Assembly (NCBI GenBank): GCA_017936845.1
Contig: JAGBES010000011.1
Location: 1-32,110, forward strand
DNA length: 32,110 nt
Direction: 5' to 3'
Origin: Bacilli bacterium
Lineage (GTDB): Bacteria; Bacillota_I; Bacilli_A; RF39; UBA660
In this document: positions 7,537 through 14,339 of the stretch, in pieces
Numbering within the stretch: the first letter of the stretch is position 1
Layout: the number at the start of each line of letters is the position of its first letter
Translations under genes and position numbers: made by a program
Notes under the pieces: model-generated
Told to the model about the DNA's origin: nothing
Seen by the model: only the letters and a program-made list of their open reading frames with translations
Database searches by the model: none

Positions 7537-9003
7537 CTAGAAACCTAATTTTTTTACTTTTTGTTTAAATAATAATGAATTTATAACATCTTCTGTTAAA
7601 TCATCTTTTGATAAGGTTTTTAATTTTTCTATATCTTCTATATTTTCTGTATTTGATGCATGTTCTAATATTATTTTTTCTAGTAATTTATCTATATATC
7701 TTCCATTACCAAAATTTTTACTTTCTTTTGCTATTCTTACTTCTCTTAGTATTTTTTCTTTTAATTCTTCTTCTACTTTAAATCCCATTTTTAAAGCTTT
7801 TTTATTAAAAATTTCTAATAATTGTTTTTCTGTATAATCTTCATATTCTAAATAATATCCTATTCTTGATGAAAGTCCAGGATTTATCTTCATAAATTTT
7901 TCCATTTCATCTTTATAACCAGCAAATATAAATACTGTTTCATGGTTTTCTAATTCTTTTAATATTTCTACTAATGCTTCATCTGCAAATTCTTGTGCAT
8001 CTGATGAAAATACATATGCTTCATCAATAAAAATTACTCCACCTTTATTTTTCTTTATAAATCTATCTGTTTTAATTGCTGTTTGACCTACATATCCAGC
8101 AATTAATTCTCTTGGTGTTATCTCAGCAAATGTATCTTTTTTTATATAACCCATATTATAGTATAATTTACCTATTATTCTAGCTACTGTTGTTTTTCCT
8201 GTTCCTGGATTACCTGTAAAAAACATATGCAGATTTGGTTCTTCTAATGTTAAATTATTTTCTACTTTTTTTCTAAAGCTTAAATATCTTTGTAGTTTTA
8301 GAATTTCTTTTTTTATATTATCTAATCCTATTAATTTATTTAATTCATCTAAAGTTTTAGTTAAATCTTTATTTTCTTCTATTTCTTCTTGTTCTTCTAT
8401 TTTTTCTGTTTTAATTCCAAACATCTGATATACTTTATCATTTGCTTCATTAATACTTTTTATGACTTTATTTATTTCTTCATCTAAATATTCATATTTC
8501 TTTTCTTTTATAATTTCACTTATTTTTTTTAAATCACTTTTAGTAAAAGATATTATTTGATCACCATCACTATCATATGATATGCTATATTCTCTAAATA
8601 AATCATCTGTATCTTTTACTTCTTTTAATACTTTTTCATTTGAAGTCAATATTTTTATTGAATCCATTTCCTCATCATAATATCCTATTGTTAATATTGG
8701 ACTTATATCATCTAAATACCTACATGCAATTTCTTCTATACTTAAATCTTTTCCATACATTTCTTCTAACATAGAAATTAACATAGGATATCCATAACAA
8801 TATTTTTCTTCTGATATAACAAAGTATGGACATTCTAAACTTTGCAATGTTATTTTTTGTCCATCATTATAATAAGTTAATTCATCAAATTCATCAGTTA
8901 AATTAATGTATCCGTTTGTTATTACACCTATTCTTTTAAAACTATATAAATTATCACTTAATTGATTTTTTTCATATAATACTGCCATATATCTTTCTTC
9001 CAT
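7537..9003 (-). CDS. CbxX/CfxQ (SpoVK-like) AAA+ ATPase with novel N-terminal domain
   Basis: This 488-residue protein has a C-terminal AAA+ domain of the CbxX/CfxQ/SpoVK type: GLDNIKKEI (226-234), Walker A GNPGTGKT (264-271), AGYVGQTA (302-309), Walker B VIFIDEA (323-329), and a GNGRYIDKL sensor-2 region. CbbX relatives remodel Rubisco, but Bacillota members have other, mostly unknown roles. Residues 1-200 are not part of the usual family. They align by eye with the N-terminus of the downstream ClpX-like protein: xxxYxAxLxEK at 4-12, then SExKYC at 64-69. An AGGAGGG ribosome site precedes ATG. It is the first gene after the T-box, so its expression should follow tRNA-Asp charging. Confidence 0.88.
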   Translation of the reverse strand: MEERYMAVLYEKNQLSDNLYSFKRIGVITNGYINLTDEFDELTYYNDGQKITLQSLECPYFVISEEKYCYGYPMLISMLEEMYGKDLSIEEIACRYLDDISPILTIGYYDEEMDSIKILTSNEKVLKEVKDTDDLFREYSISYDSDGDQIISFTKSDLKKISEIIKEKKYEYLDEEINKVIKSINEANDKVYQMFGIKTEKIEEQEEIEENKDLTKTLDELNKLIGLDNIKKEILKLQRYLSFRKKVENNLTLEEPNLHMFFTGNPGTGKTTVARIIGKLYYNMGYIKKDTFAEITPRELIAGYVGQTAIKTDRFIKKNKGGVIFIDEAYVFSSDAQEFADEALVEILKELENHETVFIFAGYKDEMEKFMKINPGLSSRIGYYLEYEDYTEKQLLEIFNKKALKMGFKVEEELKEKILREVRIAKESKNFGNGRYIDKLLEKIILEHASNTENIEDIEKLKTLSKDDLTEDVINSLLFKQKVKKLGF

Positions 9004-9021
9004 AAAAACCCTCCTAAATAC

Positions 9022-9216
9022 ATAAAAAATCTATAATTATAAGGGCGAATTAATCGCTGTGCCACCTTATTTTATAGATTTAACTACCTTTAATCTTTAA
9101 CGCAGATATACGATTTATCTTTAATTTGATGTCTTCTATATACTTTTATTAAATGTTTTCACCAACCACATTTTCTCTATTAATAATTATATATATACTC
9201 TTTCAAAAAATAATTT
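9022..9216 (-). promoter_or_regulatory. T-box riboswitch, probably sensing tRNA-Asp
   Basis: The leader contains the T-box sequence AAGGTGGCACAGCG (9068-9055). It closes with CGCCCTT (9047-9041) to make the antiterminator AAGG-[UGGCACA bulge]-GCG/CGC-CCTT. The competing terminator pairs AAATCTATA (9081-9073) with TATAGATTT (9035-9027) and ends in a T run. A GGTTGGTGAAAAC block (about 9166-9154) looks like the Stem I apical region. The bulge base after UGG is C and would pair with discriminator G73 of tRNA-Asp, not C73 of tRNA-His. The specifier region AGAAGACATC contains GAC (Asp, 9133-9131). Uncharged tRNA-Asp should allow read-through into AAA-AAA-hisS-aspS. T-box identity is firm; amino-acid assignment is inference. 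Confidence 0.9.
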
Positions 9217-9222
9217 ACATTT

Positions 9223-9251
9223 ATATTAGCATATTTTTTTTTATTATTCAA
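9223..9251 (-). promoter_or_regulatory. Promoter of the T-box operon
   Basis: TTGAAT (9251-9246), 17-base spacer, TAATAT (9228-9223) with an upstream TG (TGCTAATAT). It starts directly after the clpB terminator. Confidence 0.75.
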
Positions 9252-9278
9252 GAAAAAATAGAGAATTTTAATTCTCTA
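9252..9278 (-). terminator. clpB terminator
   Basis: Nine-base arms TAGAGAATT and AATTCTCTA with a two-base loop, then six T residues on the minus strand. The clpB stop codon (9270-9268) sits in the loop, so the hairpin includes the last codons. Confidence 0.8.
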
Positions 9279-11361
9279 TATATAATTTGTTATTATTAAC
9301 ATCTATAGTAATAATACTATTAAATTTTATTTCATCATTTATAATAGCTTTTCCTATTAATGTTTCTAAGTTTCTTGATACAAATCTTTTAATAGGTCTA
9401 GCACCAAAATCTTCATCATATGATTGATCTATTATATAGTCTTTTGCTTCTTTTGTTAAATTAATTTTTATCTTTTTATCGCTTAATCTATTTTCTATTG
9501 TTTCTATTATTTTATCTAAAATATTATATACTATTTCTTTCTTTAATGAATTAAATATTATTATTTCATCTATTCTATTTAAAAATTCTGGTTTAAAATA
9601 ATTTCTTAATTCTTGATTTACTAATTCTTTTGCATTTTCTTTATTATTAAGTATATATTCACTTCCTAGATTTGATGTCATAATTATTATAGTATTTTTA
9701 AAATCTACTGTTCTACCTTGTGAATCGGTAATTCTTCCATCATCTAGTATTTGAAGTAAAATATTTAAAACATCTTTATGAGCTTTTTCTATTTCATCAA
9801 ATAATACTATACTATATGGATTTCTTCTTACTGCTTCTGTAAGTTGTCCACCTTCATCATATCCTACATATCCTGGAGGAGCTCCAACTAATCTAGATAC
9901 AGAATGTGCTTCCATATATTCACTCATATCAATTCTAATCATATGTCTTTCATCATCAAAAAGTTCATAAGCTAAAGTTCTAGCTACTTCTGTTTTACCA
10001 ACTCCTGTTGGCCCTAAAAATATAAATGATCCAATTGGTCTATTAGGATCTTTAATACCTGCACGTGCTCTTATAATAGCTTCACTTACAAGTTTTAAAG
10101 CTTCATCTTGACCTTTTACTCTTTTTTTCATATTATTTTCTAGATTAATTAGTTTTTCTTTTTCCCCTCCTACTAATTTAGTAATTGGAATATTAGTTAT
10201 TCTAGAAATAACACTTGCTACTCCTTCTTCATCTACTGTATCTGATAAAATTTTAGATGAATCTATTTTTCTTAAGTCTTCTAATTCTTTTTCTAGTCTT
10301 GGTAATGTACCATGTCTTAATTTAGCAGCTGTTTCTAAGTCATAATTATTTTCAGCTGTTTCAAGTTCAAATTTTGTTTTTTCTATTTCTCTTTTTTTAG
10401 ATTTTATATTTTCATTTACTTTTTTTTCTGCTTCCCAATTATCTCTTAAAATAGTTTCTTTTTCTTTTAATTTTTCTATTTCTTCTTTTAGTACATTAAC
10501 TCTATTTTTTGATATATCATCCTTATCTTTTTTTATTGCTTCTAATTCTATTTTTTTCATCATTATTTTTCTTGTTAATTCATCTAATTCTTCTGGTACA
10601 GAGTCCATTTGAACTTTTATAGTTGCACATGCTTGATCTATAAGACCAATTGCTTTATCTGGCAAAAATCTATCTGTTATATATCTATCTGATAAAGTGG
10701 CAGCAGCAATTAAAGCTTTATCTTTTATATTAACTCCATGATATACTTCGTATCTTGATTTTAATCCTCTTAAAATTGTTATTGTATCTATTACAGATGG
10801 TTCTTTTACTAAGACTTTCTCAAATCTTCTTTCAAGAGCTCCATCTTTTTCTATATATTTCCTATATTCATTTAAAGTAGTTGCTCCTATTAATTTTATT
10901 TCACCACGTGCTAGTGAAGGTTTTAACATATTACTTGTATCAACAGTTCCTTCACCACTACCTACTATCATATGAATTTCATCAATAAACATAATAATTG
11001 AACCATCACTATCAGTTACTTTTTTTAATACAGCTTTTAATCTTTCTTCAAATTCACCTTTATATTTAGCTCCTGCTATAAGAGAACCCATATCTAGTTC
11101 CCAAATTGTTTTTCCTTTTAAACTATCTGGTACATCTCCTTTTATTATACGAGCTGCAAGTCCTTCCACTATTGCTGTCTTACCAACTCCTGGCTCACCT
11201 ATTAAAACTGGATTATTTTTTGTTTTTCTTGATAAAATTTGAGTAATGCTTCTAATTTCTTCATCTCTTCCTATTACAGGATCAATTTTTCCATCTCTTA
11301 CACTTTTAGTAATATCACGTCCATATTTTTCTAAAACATTTGATGTATCTTCCATATTCAT
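9268..11361 (-). CDS. clpB: ClpB-type disaggregase lacking the N-terminal domain
   Basis: Two tandem AAA+ modules. D1 has Walker A GEPGVGKT (about residues 55-62 from the chosen start); D2 has GPTGVGKT and the [14 protein letters not shown] pore region. They are separated by a coiled-coil middle domain (about 260-390) long enough for ClpB rather than ClpC. No ClpP-docking IGF tripeptide is seen. ClpB works with DnaK to extract proteins from aggregates. The usual 150-residue N-domain is missing: the protein opens only a few residues before the LEKYGRD that precedes D1. I chose the ATG at 11361 because AAGGAGGA lies 7-8 bases before it; an upstream in-frame ATG at 11379 overlaps that site. Controlled by a CIRCE/HrcA promoter. 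Confidence 0.92.
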   Translation of the reverse strand: MNMEDTSNVLEKYGRDITKSVRDGKIDPVIGRDEEIRSITQILSRKTKNNPVLIGEPGVGKTAIVEGLAARIIKGDVPDSLKGKTIWELDMGSLIAGAKYKGEFEERLKAVLKKVTDSDGSIIMFIDEIHMIVGSGEGTVDTSNMLKPSLARGEIKLIGATTLNEYRKYIEKDGALERRFEKVLVKEPSVIDTITILRGLKSRYEVYHGVNIKDKALIAAATLSDRYITDRFLPDKAIGLIDQACATIKVQMDSVPEELDELTRKIMMKKIELEAIKKDKDDISKNRVNVLKEEIEKLKEKETILRDNWEAEKKVNENIKSKKREIEKTKFELETAENNYDLETAAKLRHGTLPRLEKELEDLRKIDSSKILSDTVDEEGVASVISRITNIPITKLVGGEKEKLINLENNMKKRVKGQDEALKLVSEAIIRARAGIKDPNRPIGSFIFLGPTGVGKTEVARTLAYELFDDERHMIRIDMSEYMEAHSVSRLVGAPPGYVGYDEGGQLTEAVRRNPYSIVLFDEIEKAHKDVLNILLQILDDGRITDSQGRTVDFKNTIIIMTSNLGSEYILNNKENAKELVNQELRNYFKPEFLNRIDEIIIFNSLKKEIVYNILDKIIETIENRLSDKKIKINLTKEAKDYIIDQSYDEDFGARPIKRFVSRNLETLIGKAIINDEIKFNSIITIDVNNNKLYIEN

Positions 11362-11422
11362 AAACATTCCTCCTTCCATTTAAAAAAAGTATAATACTAT
11401 ACTTCTTTCAAATTACAATATA

Positions 11423-11451
11423 ACTATATCACTTATATTAGCACTTGTCAA
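11423..11451 (-). promoter_or_regulatory. clpB promoter
   Basis: TTGACA (11451-11446), 17-base spacer, TATAGT (11428-11423). The -35 lies inside the CIRCE operator, so HrcA binding would block polymerase. Confidence 0.85.
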
Positions 11452-11464
11452 GTGTGAGTGCTAA
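11438..11464 (-). promoter_or_regulatory. CIRCE operator (HrcA binding site)
   Basis: TTAGCACTC, nine bases, AAGTGCTAA: the classical CIRCE consensus with one mismatch in one arm. HrcA represses chaperone genes through this site. It covers the clpB -35, and its upstream arm contains the ftsK stop codon (11463-11461). Confidence 0.93.
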
Positions 11465-13671
11465 TTATCTTCATCTTTTTCTAGTTTTACTAAAACTTCT
11501 CTAGGTTTAGAACCATTGTTAGGACCTATTATTCCTCTTTCTTCTAATAAATCTATACATCTAGCAGCTCTATTATATCCTAGTCTAAATCTTCTTTGTA
11601 AAAGTGATGCACTTGCTTTTCCTTGTGTTACAACAAATTCTACTATTTCATTATATAGTGGTTCTTCTGTAGCATCTCTATTATCCATATTATCTACCAT
11701 TGTAGTTGCATGCATCTCTTCATCATCCATTGTAAGCGTCTCATCATACTTAGCTATTTGTTGTTTTATTGTGTAATCTACTACACTTTTTATTTCTTCA
11801 TCACTTAAAAATGTTCCTTGAATTCTTATTGGTGTATTTTCTCCTTGTGGTAAAAATAACATATCTCCTTTTCCAAGCAGTTTTTCTGCTCCTGATGAAT
11901 CTAATATTGTTCTTGAATCTATGTTTGATGCAACAGCAAATGCTATTCTTGATGGAATATTTGCCTTTATTACTCCAGTTATTACATCAGCAGATGGTCT
12001 TTGTGTTGCTACTATTAAATGTATTCCTGCTGCCCTTGCCATTTGTGTAATACGCATAATAGAATCTTCTACTTCTTTTGCTGCTACTAACATCAAATCA
12101 GCTAATTCGTCTATTATAACTACAATAAATGGTAAATGTCTTAATTTATCTTCTTCACTTCTTTTTTCATTTTCTTTATCTACATAGGCATTATATCCAG
12201 CTATGTTTTTTGTTTTACTATCACTAAAGATATCATATCTTCTTTCCATTTCTGATACTATTTTTTTCAAAGCTATATTTGCTTTTCTTGGATCTGTTAC
12301 TACTGGTGCTAATAAATGTGGAATTCCATTATACATTGAAAGTTCAACTTTTTTAGGATCAACTAGGACTAATTTTACTTCATCAGGTTTAGTGCGCATT
12401 AAAATAGATACAATTATACTATTTATACATACGGATTTACCACTTCCTGTTGAACCAGCTACTAAAAGGTGTGGTGTTTTATTTATTTCTGCATATACTG
12501 GTTTTCCCATTATATTTTTTCCAAGTGTTACTAATAATTTTGCATCATCATATGATGATGGAACTTTTTCAAGTATTTCTCTTATTGTTACTGATGATTT
12601 TACTTTATTTGGTATTTCTACACCTATAGTTGATTTTCCAGGTATTGGTGCTTCAATACGTACATCACGTGCAGCAAGTGCTAGAGCAATTTCTTTATTA
12701 AGACTTGCTACTTTACTTACCTTAGTACCTGACTTTATTTCCATTTCATATTGTGTTACCGTTGGACCTGGATTTATTGCAACAACATGTCCTTCTACTC
12801 CGAAATCTTTCAATACTTGTTGTAATACTTCCACATTATGATTTATTGTTTCTTTAGATTCCATACTCTTATTTTTTACTGGCTTAGCTAGTAATGATAT
12901 AGGTGGTAAAACATAACCTTTCGTATTCATTTCTTCTATATTGTTTGGTATTACCTCTTCTTTTATTTCATCTTTTACTTCTTCATCTACTCTAATTAAT
13001 TGATCAATAGATGATACAACTACTTTATTATCATTTTCATATGCTTTTTCTTTTTCTTTTATTGCTTCTTTATTAATTTGTTCTTTTCTTCTTTCTTTTG
13101 TTGTGCTAGCTTTTTCACCCATCTTTTTTACAATATCAAATATTGATATTCCTGAAAATAATACAAAACCACATACCATTAGTGTTATAAAAGCTATTCT
13201 TGTTCCATTTATATCTAACAATGAAACAAATAACCATGAAAATAATGCACCTATTATTCCTCCACCTAAGTTTGCTTTTGTTGACATATCTGATATTGCT
13301 TTAAAGAAATTACTTATTGTTTCTGTTACAATTTTTGCTCCTACTAAGTTTTTATCTTCTACATATTCCATATGTGAACATACAAATAAACCTATTAAAA
13401 ATATATATAATCCTATTAATCTTGGATTAAAAAAATCTGGCTTTTCTCTTTTTATAATCATATAAATACCAATTATAACTAATGATATTAAGAATATAAA
13501 ATCAAATGGTCCTGCTAAAAAAATGGCAAAACTACTTATGAAATGTCCTATAATACCGGTTTTAGGAATCCATCCTATAATAGCAATCATTATAAGTAGA
13601 AAACCTATTAATTCAACTGAATATCCCGTTTTTTGTTTTTTATTTTCTTTTCTTTTTTTCTTCTTTGCCAT
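11461..13671 (-). CDS. ftsK: DNA translocase FtsK/SpoIIIE
   Basis: A 736-residue septal DNA pump. The N-terminal third carries four or five membrane helices (about residues 18-185), anchoring it at the division septum. A short charged linker follows. The motor has Walker A AGSTGSGKS and Walker B VVIIDELADLM. The C-terminal winged-helix gamma domain, which reads chromosome-orienting sequences, is intact (SLLQRRFRLGYNRAARCIDLLEERG). Length matches Bacillota SpoIIIE/FtsK. ATG follows GGAGGTAAC. It is preceded by the 6S-like RNA terminator and a -10 box embedded in a 10-base inverted repeat. Confidence 0.96.
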   Translation of the reverse strand: MAKKKKRKENKKQKTGYSVELIGFLLIMIAIIGWIPKTGIIGHFISSFAIFLAGPFDFIFLISLVIIGIYMIIKREKPDFFNPRLIGLYIFLIGLFVCSHMEYVEDKNLVGAKIVTETISNFFKAISDMSTKANLGGGIIGALFSWLFVSLLDINGTRIAFITLMVCGFVLFSGISIFDIVKKMGEKASTTKERRKEQINKEAIKEKEKAYENDNKVVVSSIDQLIRVDEEVKDEIKEEVIPNNIEEMNTKGYVLPPISLLAKPVKNKSMESKETINHNVEVLQQVLKDFGVEGHVVAINPGPTVTQYEMEIKSGTKVSKVASLNKEIALALAARDVRIEAPIPGKSTIGVEIPNKVKSSVTIREILEKVPSSYDDAKLLVTLGKNIMGKPVYAEINKTPHLLVAGSTGSGKSVCINSIIVSILMRTKPDEVKLVLVDPKKVELSMYNGIPHLLAPVVTDPRKANIALKKIVSEMERRYDIFSDSKTKNIAGYNAYVDKENEKRSEEDKLRHLPFIVVIIDELADLMLVAAKEVEDSIMRITQMARAAGIHLIVATQRPSADVITGVIKANIPSRIAFAVASNIDSRTILDSSGAEKLLGKGDMLFLPQGENTPIRIQGTFLSDEEIKSVVDYTIKQQIAKYDETLTMDDEEMHATTMVDNMDNRDATEEPLYNEIVEFVVTQGKASASLLQRRFRLGYNRAARCIDLLEERGIIGPNNGSKPREVLVKLEKDEDN

Positions 13672-13683
13672 TATGTTACCTCC

Positions 13684-13706
13684 TATGATATAAAGATTAT
13701 ATCATA
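13684..13706 (-). promoter_or_regulatory. ftsK -10 box within a perfect inverted repeat
   Basis: TATGATATAA, loop, TTATATCATA: a 10-base perfect inverted repeat containing TGATATAAT, an extended -10. It lies about 10 bases before the ftsK AGGAGG. The -35 region falls in the preceding T run. Confidence 0.5.
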
Positions 13707-13712
13707 AAAATT

Positions 13713-13875
13713 AAAAAAAAACTAGAGATAGTCAATAACGATAAAACCGGTCTCCCCAGGTGGGTACAACATGTTAAGTTTAAGGATCCTTAAATTAATA
13801 AGTATTCAACAACCCTTAACAATTATGTTCCCAATCGTTATAAGTGTAGGTTTTTCTTAACAAACTATCTCTAGT
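13713..13875 (-). ncRNA. ssrS: 6S-like RNA
   Basis: A roughly 163-base transcript closed by a perfect 12-base stem: ACTAGAGATAGT (13875-13864) with ACTATCTCTAGT (13732-13721), followed by nine T residues. Further in, ATAACGAT pairs with ATCGTTAT (8 of 8) and TGTTAAG with CTTAACA (7 of 7). A TTTAAGGATCCTTAAA palindrome lies near the apex. One long rod with interior bulges, its own strong promoter, and a terminator formed by the closing stem is the architecture of 6S RNA, which binds sigma-A RNA polymerase. SRP RNA, tmRNA and RNase P motifs are absent. The identification rests on architecture, not alignment. Confidence 0.65.
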
Positions 13876-13881
13876 AATTTA

Positions 13882-13909
13882 ATTATATCATATTGTATTA
13901 TTTTTGCAA
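13882..13909 (-). promoter_or_regulatory. Promoter of the 6S-like RNA
   Basis: TTGCAA (13909-13904), 16-base spacer ending in TGA, then perfect TATAAT (13887-13882). The predicted start at about 13875 is exactly the first base of the 12-base closing stem. Confidence 0.8.
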
Positions 13910-13912
13910 GCA

Positions 13913-14266
13913 TTAATTAACTTCTTTACAATTATTTGTTAATGAATAATTGAAATTAGTGTTTTCATCTACTGTTATTTTTATAATTTGATCTTTAAAA
14001 TCATCTGCATCCATACTTATAGCATCTTCTTCTATTAATGTATTTACTTTTATGCAAAAAACATTTCCTTCTTTTATATTATATTTTGTATTGTTTCTTA
14101 CATATTCACCTGCATCTGAATACAAAACTTTTTTTTCTGCTTCTGTTATTTCATTTTCTTTTTTATCTTTTTGTTCTAGTACTTTTGGTGTTACTACAAG
14201 TGCTAATAAGCCTAGTAATAAAACAACCGCTAAAACTTCTACAAGAGTAAATCCTTTTTTATTCAT
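13913..14266 (-). CDS. Type IV pilin-like protein with prepilin signal
   Basis: MNKKGFTLVEVLAVVLLLGL is a textbook class III (prepilin) signal: short basic leader, cleavage after Gly5, Phe as new first residue, Glu at +5 and a hydrophobic helix. The remaining 90 residues form a small domain with two Cys that could form a disulfide. Substrates of this type are processed by a prepilin peptidase and assembled into pili or competence pseudopili. No such machinery is in the window, so this is an orphan. I start at 14266, after TAGGTGAT at the right spacing, rather than 33 bases upstream. It has its own promoter. Confidence 0.88.
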   Translation of the reverse strand: MNKKGFTLVEVLAVVLLLGLLALVVTPKVLEQKDKKENEITEAEKKVLYSDAGEYVRNNTKYNIKEGNVFCIKVNTLIEEDAISMDADDFKDQIIKITVDENTNFNYSLTNNCKEVN

Positions 14267-14283
14267 AATATCACCTATCTTAA

Positions 14284-14312
14284 TTATATAATCAAACATT
14301 TAATATTACAAT
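14284..14312 (-). promoter_or_regulatory. Promoter of the pilin-like gene
   Basis: TTGTAA (14312-14307), 17-base spacer, TATAAT (14289-14284), followed by a TAGGTGAT ribosome site. Confidence 0.7.
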
Positions 14313-14339
14313 AAATTTTACTTTTGTTTTACATATATT

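Noticed and set aside
9252-9278. clpB terminator as part of the T-box terminator
   Set aside because: It lies upstream of the T-box promoter and starts within the clpB coding end.
12203-12841. Plus-strand open frame of 212 codons
   Set aside because: It lies entirely within ftsK on the other strand, and the ftsK motor motifs are intact.
13713-13875. SRP RNA, tmRNA, RNase P RNA or a metabolite riboswitch
   Set aside because: None of the conserved core sequences of these RNAs is present, and the unit ends in its own terminator well before ftsK, without an antiterminator arrangement.
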